A stretch of 64,000 bases of DNA from Enoplosus armatus (lineage: Eukaryota > Chordata > Actinopteri > Centrarchiformes > Enoplosidae): NCBI RefSeq assembly GCF_043641665.1, contig NC_092196.1, positions 558,001 through 622,000 on the forward strand, given 5' to 3'. The position numbers and the translations under genes are program-made. Below are positions 57,882-64,000 of this stretch, one piece after another; position 1 is the first letter of the stretch, and the number at the start of each line of letters is the position of its first letter. A model generated the notes under the pieces. The model was not told the origin of the DNA and searched no databases. It saw only the letters and a program-made list of their open reading frames with translations.

Positions 57882-58927
57882 GAACTAGCTCTGACTTCTC
57901 TGAATGTGAATATTTATTACCTGTGCACTGACCACGACACCTCAGATGCTCCCTGTTGGCTACATGTGCGCTTGGTGTGTGTATGTGTGCGAATGCAGGT
58001 AATGCGCGTGTGTGTTTGTGTTCGCCGGTTTTAAATGTTCATTTTTCCTTTTTTGTTTTTTTTTTGTTTTCGTCAGGGGGTGTGGTTGTGGGTGAAACTT
58101 TAAGAAAAGCAGAAAAAAAAAAGTAGGACGAGAACCTATGGGCCCCTCCGCCTGTGTTCCAGCTGACCGCGGAGGGATACATCCAAGAACCTTTTGAAGA
58201 AAAAAAAATGGGAGCAAAAAAAAAACAAACAAAAAAAACGACATTAACACAGCTGAGTAATAGATTAAAAACCTGTACATATATTTCAACAACAATAACA
58301 ACAAAAAAGGTGATCACGATACTTTTTTTGTATTTTTGGAGAAAAAAAAAGCATAAAGATATCAGAATGTGGGAGGGGGCGATTGCGCCAAGTCACCAGA
58401 GGGGCACTGCCAGACAGCTCACAGCCTTTTTCAATGTCTTAACCTGCGCACGGCGACGCCCATCGCCAGTCTCCATGTCGGCCACCCCACCAGCTCGCCA
58501 TCAAAACAGGGGAGGGGGGGGGGGGGAGAAAAGTCTATTCTACCATGTCTATGCTTCCATTTTTGTCTCAGAGGCGGTAACTTCACACTTCAACATAGTT
58601 GCTCTGTGTCAAGTTTCCGCCTCTTCCCAAAACCATAGAGCTCTGTTCATCACAACCACCACAAGACACGCCATTTAGGAGTCACTATTCAGCCTGCAGC
58701 CATTTGGATTGGTTAGGATTCATTTCTTCTTCTTTTTTGAATTGTTTTTAAACTTTTTTTAAATTTTTTTTTATTGAGTTTTTGACAATACAGCAAGCTT
58801 TATTTGGACGTGACATCTGGGGGACGTACTGTTGCACTAATTCGCTGAAATATGTCGACAACGTCAAACAACAAATCGAAACGACCGAGAACCTCCTGGA
58901 ACACCTGATGCAAAATTCCTTCTAAGA

Positions 58928-58947
58928 GGGGGGGGGGGGGGGGGGGG
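58928..58947 (+). repeat. igf2bp1: G20 homopolymer in the 3'UTR
   Basis: Twenty consecutive G in the transcript sense. Confidence 0.85.
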
Positions 58948-59667
58948 CAATGTAATGCTTTCTCCTCATTTTTATTTCTTTTTACCCCCCCCACCCGCCT
59001 TCTGTACTCCAGGAGAAGAGTGAGATGTTTTTGTTTTTTTTCAAATTTCCTTTTTTTTTTTTAACACACAAAAAAAAGAAAAGTTCATTTCATTTCTGGA
59101 GCGGGGCGGGAACGTCAGGGTCCCTCGCCCTCTCTTGCGCTGGTCTCCACCGTGTTCGTTTTTACTTCTGTTCAAGACCTTTGTTTTGATTTCCTTACTT
59201 TAACCACCATTTCTTTTTTTTTTCTTTTCTTTTTGCAATCGATGTTCTGGAAAAAAAACAAACAAAAAACAAACAAAAAAAACAACTGAAAATTGATAAA
59301 TCTGATCATGTTTTGTTCTTTTTTTTTTTTTTTCCTTTCTTGCTTTTGAATGCACAAATCTATTTAACCGAAACATGCTACTTAATACGACGAACTACTA
59401 ACACGTAACTCAGTACATGACAGTAACTGTGCCAAAACACACAGCAAGGGGGGGGGGGCTCAGCCGAGAATGCAGTATGGAGCCATTTTGAGCAAATAAC
59501 CTGTAGTACTGAACTCACAGATGGTCTTAAGGTAACTTCAGTAGTATTTCAGGGGGAAGATTACTACATTCAAATGGCGAGATCTCATCTTGTAACTGGG
59601 CTCTTCTCATTAGAAGAGACGATGCTTTTTATGGTTGATGTTGTCTCCACACACGAAAAGAGAAAGA

Positions 59668-59702
<35 letters not shown>

Positions 59703-60170
59703 CACCATGCTACCTGCCACTTCCTGCTCTGTGGCAGTGAGAACGGCTCACACATGATCTAAGCCTGCATCTCGACCGGGGACAGAAACCTGCTAGAACT
59801 TCCTTATGTTTTCATCGGACCTGGATCATTTCTGGGCCCAAAAGTGAAACCCTCTTGTCCTTTTTTTTTTTTTTTCAATGCAAGTTGAGTGACATATTGA
59901 TAGGTTGTATCAGCTAGGACAGAGTGTGCCACACACTGTAAAACAAAAAGAAAATTACACACTAAAATGTAAACCTCAAACTTACATGATTTTGTTGTAC
60001 CAAGCTTATTCCAAGATCGTTTAAAGGACCTCACCAGTGCATGTTTTACCCCATTTCCTTTGAATTGCTACGTAACATTTTTGCTGTGTATTTTCTAAAA
60101 CATACCGTACCGCCACATTTAGATTTGTCAATCCTGATTGGTTTCCGTTAATTTCACTATAATATGAAAG

Positions 60171-60188
60171 TTAGGGTTAGGGTTAGGG
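60171..60188 (+). repeat. Interstitial telomere-like (TTAGGG)3 in the 3'UTR
   Basis: Three perfect TTAGGG units followed by GGGCCCC. Confidence 0.9.
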
Positions 60189-60354
60189 GGGCCCCTTTCC
60201 GAAAACCTGCCTTGATTTGATACTTTGATGATGTAAATGACCCAACAAAATGTACAATTAAAGGAGCTTTCTTCTCAAAAAAAACAAAACAAAAAGAAAG
60301 TAACGTTTACAGTCAGTGTTTCTCGCCAAAAAAGTTTAACAAAAGTGTTCCTTC

Positions 60355-60695
60355 CTAATTCAAGCCACTTTTAAGCCCGCAATAATTTTCTTGGCCACTT
60401 GGGGGCAACAAAAACAAGCTGTAAGGACAACACTGACACAACATTTACCTTTTTTAAGGTGATTCGGCAAACTTTTTCAGCAAACAGTTGCCTTTCGGAC
60501 CATGGGGCAAAAATAAGAAATAGCTGGCTCTTTAGCTGCTAAATGCGCCGCTGTGTCTGTCTGTCCAGCAGGTCCTGCACGGCGGGTTTATGAGAGCCGT
60601 GAGAGTGAACCAAAACATTGAAGCTGCTGTTGAACATTCTCTGCATTACAGTTCCATTGTTATTATAAAAATATTGATTAGAGCAGCTTTAAGTG
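60355..60695 (+). mobile_element. igf2bp1: Interspersed repeat inside the 3'UTR
   Basis: Contains GGCCACTTGGGGGCAACA, GGCTCTTTAGCTGCTAAAT and the end motif ATATTGATTAGAGCAGCTTT, all familiar parts of a common percomorph repeat (memory). It is transcribed as part of the igf2bp1 3'UTR. Confidence 0.5.
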
Positions 60696-61109
60696 TCTGC
60701 AAACTGACTGAAAGTAACGGAAAAAACACTACCGCATGCTTTAGAAAATGCTCAGCACTCATGTAAAGCGTGGGGGCTAAAAACTCACTGGTGTTGTCCT
60801 TTTTTTATGGAACGATTGGAAGCATGGAAATTCAGAGTTTTGGGTGAACCATCTCGCCCAGCTTCTTGTTCGTGGCAGCAGAGCACTTTGCTTTAGCGAG
60901 ACCTCACAACAATGTAGCTCAGCCCACGACGGACACTAAACAACTGACAGACAGACAGACTCCGAGCTCTTGCGAGGACAGTTTCGCTACAAAACAGCGC
61001 AAACTCCTTCGGCCCCCTCGAACATGAGGCCCGAACGGAGACCCGAACGGAGGGGGGACACGCCTACCGAGACGAAACAAACAAACCTCTTGACACATAA
61101 CTAGGAACG

Positions 61110-61117
61110 CTACCTCA
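61110..61117 (+). promoter_or_regulatory. igf2bp1: let-7 8mer site in the 3'UTR
   Basis: CTACCTCA, a full 8mer seed match, in an A-rich and probably accessible context. Confidence 0.7.
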
Positions 61118-61718
61118 AAACATAAGCAAACTCAGCCAGAAGATTGTTTCTTTTCTTTTCTTTTATTACAAACAGACAAGAGCAAACAAGTCAGTCGGAC
61201 AGACATGCAGACAGAAAGGACGGACTAGTCTATGTTACAGTCACAGTTTTAGATGTTTCCCCTCCAAGTCTTATTTATTTTTAGGTTTCTGAAATTGTAC
61301 CTCTCCAGCTTTGAGATGGGACTGTAAAAATAAATGAGTAAATAAGAAAAAAAAGGCTAAACCCCCCCAAATTTTGGACACATTGTGTTGCAGGGTGACG
61401 TGGGCAGGCATGACGAGGATCTGATTGGTCCAGGTATGGCCCAATCGCGACGAGGTGTTAACGGTTTCTTTTTTTTGTTGTTGACAACTGAACTGTTCAA
61501 AGTACTGATTCTAGCCACTCACCTCACTTGGACTCAGAACTTAACTTAGCACCGCGTTTTTTTGTTTGTTTGTTTTTTTAACCTGCCTCTGACCGCTAAA
61601 AATGACCCACAATCCTCCCTTCAGCTCCGCCCTGCTGCTCCGCTTCCCTTTCCCTGTGATTTCACCTCCTGAATCAAGGGGCACGAACACCTGTAACCAT
61701 GTAATTTGTTTTGTTGAT

Positions 61719-61725
61719 CTACCTC
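61719..61725 (+). promoter_or_regulatory. igf2bp1: let-7 7mer-m8 site in the 3'UTR
   Basis: CTACCTC followed by T; a 7mer-m8 seed match about 30 nt upstream of the A27 tract. Confidence 0.6.
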
Positions 61726-61753
61726 TTGGGAAAAAAAAGAATAGGTAAATGGT

Positions 61754-61798
61754 AAAAAAAAAAAAAAAAAAAAAAAAAAATTGGTTTTTTTTTTGAAA
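61754..61798 (+). repeat. igf2bp1: A27 then T10 in the 3'UTR
   Basis: A27 at 61,754-61,780, followed four bases later by a T10 run. The two can form a local A-T hairpin. An internal A tract is also a likely oligo-dT mispriming site. Confidence 0.85.
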
Positions 61799-62184
61799 AA
61801 GGACAAAAAAAAATAAATAAATGAAAGTTGCTTGAAAGAAATATAGGTAAATGAATAACTGGGTAGCGGCATCTCCATATACTGTAGTGGATAGTCTATT
61901 AAAGGAAAAAAAAACTTTTACTTCTTCCAAAGATGATTTTTGTTTTCTTTCTCCATTTTAGTTGTTTTTCAAAAGGATTATGAAATTGAATAATAATCTT
62001 AAAAAGGAGAGACAAAAACCTACCACCCGTTTTTCATTTTCTTCTTCTTTTTTTTTTTTAAAAAACCCAACATAAATGAGATTTCTTTATCCAATTTGCA
62101 TTTTCTTTCGTTCATTTTCGTTAAACTTCCACTTTTTTTTAACCTCAAAATACTCCTTCACGTTTTATTTTGGTTGACTTCTAA

Positions 62185-62205
62185 CCCCCCCCCCCCCCCC
62201 CCCCC
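62185..62205 (+). repeat. igf2bp1: C21 homopolymer in the 3'UTR
   Basis: Twenty-one consecutive C in the transcript sense, followed by CT repeats. A possible poly(C)-binding protein site. Confidence 0.85.
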
Positions 62206-63083
62206 TCTCTCTTATTTTATTTTATTTTTTCTTATGACAGCAGATTGTATCTCTTGTGTTTGGGTGCATTTAGCATTTTCTTTCTCTCTGTGAAAAGCCT
62301 ACATGAGTTAGAGCGCCCTGTGAGGACCTTCTACACTGATCGACTGATCTATTTTCACTTCTAACGAGTCGTTTGACAAAAAAAAAAGCAAAAGGACCTG
62401 TTGTTTTAGCTGACTGTGTGGCCGCGGGTGGAAAGGGGGGGGGGGGTCAACTAGGCTAATCTGATCTGGGCTCAGCCCCTCAAAAACCTGAAAACTCAGA
62501 TCTCCATGCGACGAGGCTGCTTGTCCCGGCCGCGGAGATGCAGCGTCTTCCCCCTTCCACCAGATGGCGCCGTTGGTCTTTACAGTATATGGACTTTCAC
62601 CCTCTGCCTGCCTGATTCCTTTAGTCCTCATCAACACTTGTTTTAAACTCCTTGTAAACAAAACAGAGCATAGATATGAATGTGTTATTAAAAGATGAGA
62701 AAACGGACCCTCTCGCCTCCGTGTGGTCTTTTTCTTTGTTGTTTTGTTTTTTTGTATTTTTACATTTCTCGACTCTTGAATGGTCCCGGCCTCTGTCTCA
62801 GCAGTCCAGACGTCCATTTCCGGTAAAAGCAACCACAAATAATGTCAAGAAGCCACATCTCCTTTTTATGGACAAGAGCCGTGTGGAAAACCTTGGCCTG
62901 AAATGCAACAAGTCCATACAATGCAAACATGAGACACCCCGACAGAGGGATGAAGAAGAACTAACGGTCCAGTCTCTGTGGAACCAGATCAGACCTGATC
63001 TGTGTGTTCTGAGTGACGAGTCCTCTGTCGGTGGTATTCTCCAAAGCACTGATGAACACTATAAACAAGAGTATGTCTATATG

Positions 63084-63090
63084 TACCTCA
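63084..63090 (+). promoter_or_regulatory. igf2bp1: let-7 7mer-A1 site in the 3'UTR
   Basis: TACCTCA preceded by G, a 7mer-A1 match in the last kilobase of the 3'UTR. Confidence 0.5.
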
Positions 63091-63958
63091 GCCACAGGTG
63101 TTATTGTCACTGTGCTTAAATATGACTTTTTTAAAAAGCAGTATCACCCGGGACTCACCTATTTACTGTAGTGTCACGTGTTATCATTTCATCATTTCAA
63201 CCATACTACTTTTACTATACTGCAATCATTTACATCAATCTGCTCAGCCACCCCCCCCCCCGACACTGAACCGAATCAATTCAGAAAAACGCCTGATCGC
63301 AGAGAGATGCTTCATTCAAGTCATTCTCTTCTGAAAACCGCACAGCAGCAAACATAATCTGGAACACCCACAACTTCCTTCCTTCTTTCTTTTCTTTCTT
63401 TCTTTCTTTTTTTTTCTACTTCTGAAGTTGCTATAGAAACTCAGCATTCAGCACGAGAAGACCAGCGAACAGATTAGACTGAATGAAACACAACAATACT
63501 TCCTTCATTCTACTCTAATTTCGAATCAAGGACTTTTCCTTTTAACCGAGTATTGTTAGAGTTAAGAATATAATTTATTTATTTTTTTTATATAGATTTA
63601 TTTTCCCAGCGTTTCTGTGCGTTTTTTTGCTGAAATCAAAAGGAAGCGAAACTGGCAGGAATCTCTCTCTCTCACACTTCTTGGTAGGGAAGTTGTGATA
63701 AAAGGGAATTTTTTTTTTTTTATTATTATTATTACTGTCCGGACCCCCCAGAGGTGAAGAAACTCTGACAGAGTAAGTCTCGTGAAAATGTCCAGTCTAC
63801 ATTCTGGTGTTTTCCTTTTTTATTATTATTTATTAATCCTGTTGAACATCTCGTTTCCGTGAAGTTTCTGGTTTGCCATGTTGAACGTGTTTCTCTTTTA
63901 TTCCGTATGTTTTATAGTCACGTTTGAACTCTTATTTTACACGTGCTGTAGGTTTGAA

Positions 63959-63988
63959 AATAAAATAAAAATCCGTGGGTGGGGGTTG
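63959..63988 (+). terminator. igf2bp1: Distal poly(A) signal with GT-rich downstream element
   Basis: Two overlapping AATAAA hexamers (63,959-63,964 and 63,964-63,969) are followed about 8 bp later by GTGGGTGGGGGTTG. That is the standard signal-plus-downstream-element arrangement. Cleavage is expected in between or just after. Confidence 0.75.
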
Positions 63989-64000
63989 AACACATGGATG

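Larger units (their letters stand above)
55149..63985 (+). other. igf2bp1: igf2bp1 3' untranslated region (about 8.8 kb)
   Basis: Runs from the stop codon to the tandem poly(A) signal near 63,959. A very long 3'UTR is typical of vertebrate IGF2BP1. Contents: a GGAC/GACA simple repeat just after the stop (55,200-55,262), at least five let-7 seed matches, two Pumilio-type motifs, (CA) repeats (57,668-57,687; 57,848-57,879; 59,669-59,699), G20 at 58,928, A27 at 61,754, C21 at 62,185, a short TTAGGG run at 60,171 and an interspersed repeat at about 60,355-60,695. No conserved open reading frame was seen. Confidence 0.85.

Overview
The window comes from a teleost fish, probably a percomorph. Three things point there: vertebrate exon-intron structure, a very high load of (CA)n/(TG)n microsatellites and G/C homopolymers, and copies of short interspersed elements that I recognise from memory as widespread in percomorph genomes. 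It holds one complete protein-coding gene on the + strand, igf2bp1 (IMP1/CRDBP/ZBP1 family; two RRM and four KH RNA-binding domains). I could place all 15 coding exons with GT/AG boundaries and continuous phase, giving a 597-residue product. No second gene, tRNA, rRNA, CRISPR array or prokaryotic feature was found.

Layout. 1-9,240: intergenic flank with no recognisable exon, two copies of a hAT-like non-autonomous element (347-712 and 5,741-6,282), and a (CA)51 tract. 9,240-10,227: CpG-rich promoter area and a 5' leader with no ATG for about 770 bp before the start codon. 10,228-11,765: exons 1-2 (RRM1), separated by a 1.3-kb intron. 11,766-44,001: a 32-kb intron 2. It contains microsatellites, interspersed repeats, an inverted pair of 67-bp sequences 6 kb apart, promoter-like patches near 19, 33 and 36 kb, and a short open segment at 19,301-19,407 whose splice phase matches exon 3 exactly. 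44,002-51,300: exons 3-6 (RRM2, linker, start of KH1). 51,797-55,148: compact exons 7-15 (rest of KH1 through KH4 and the C-terminal tail). 55,149 to about 63,985: an 8.8-kb 3'UTR with at least five let-7 seed matches, ending at a tandem AATAAA and a GT-rich downstream element. The window stops just past the gene.

The protein is expected to be a cytoplasmic mRNP factor controlling localisation, translation and stability of target mRNAs. Its own mRNA looks wired to let-7 repression, with candidate proximal poly(A) signals upstream of every strong let-7 site. The best candidate novelty is the possible internal first exon near 19.3 kb, which would produce an isoform lacking RRM1. Next are the microsatellites embedded in splice sites of exons 4, 5, 8 and 9, and the transposon-packed intron 5, whose debris reaches the exon 6 acceptor. 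Family names for repeats rest on memory or short translated matches, since no search could be run.
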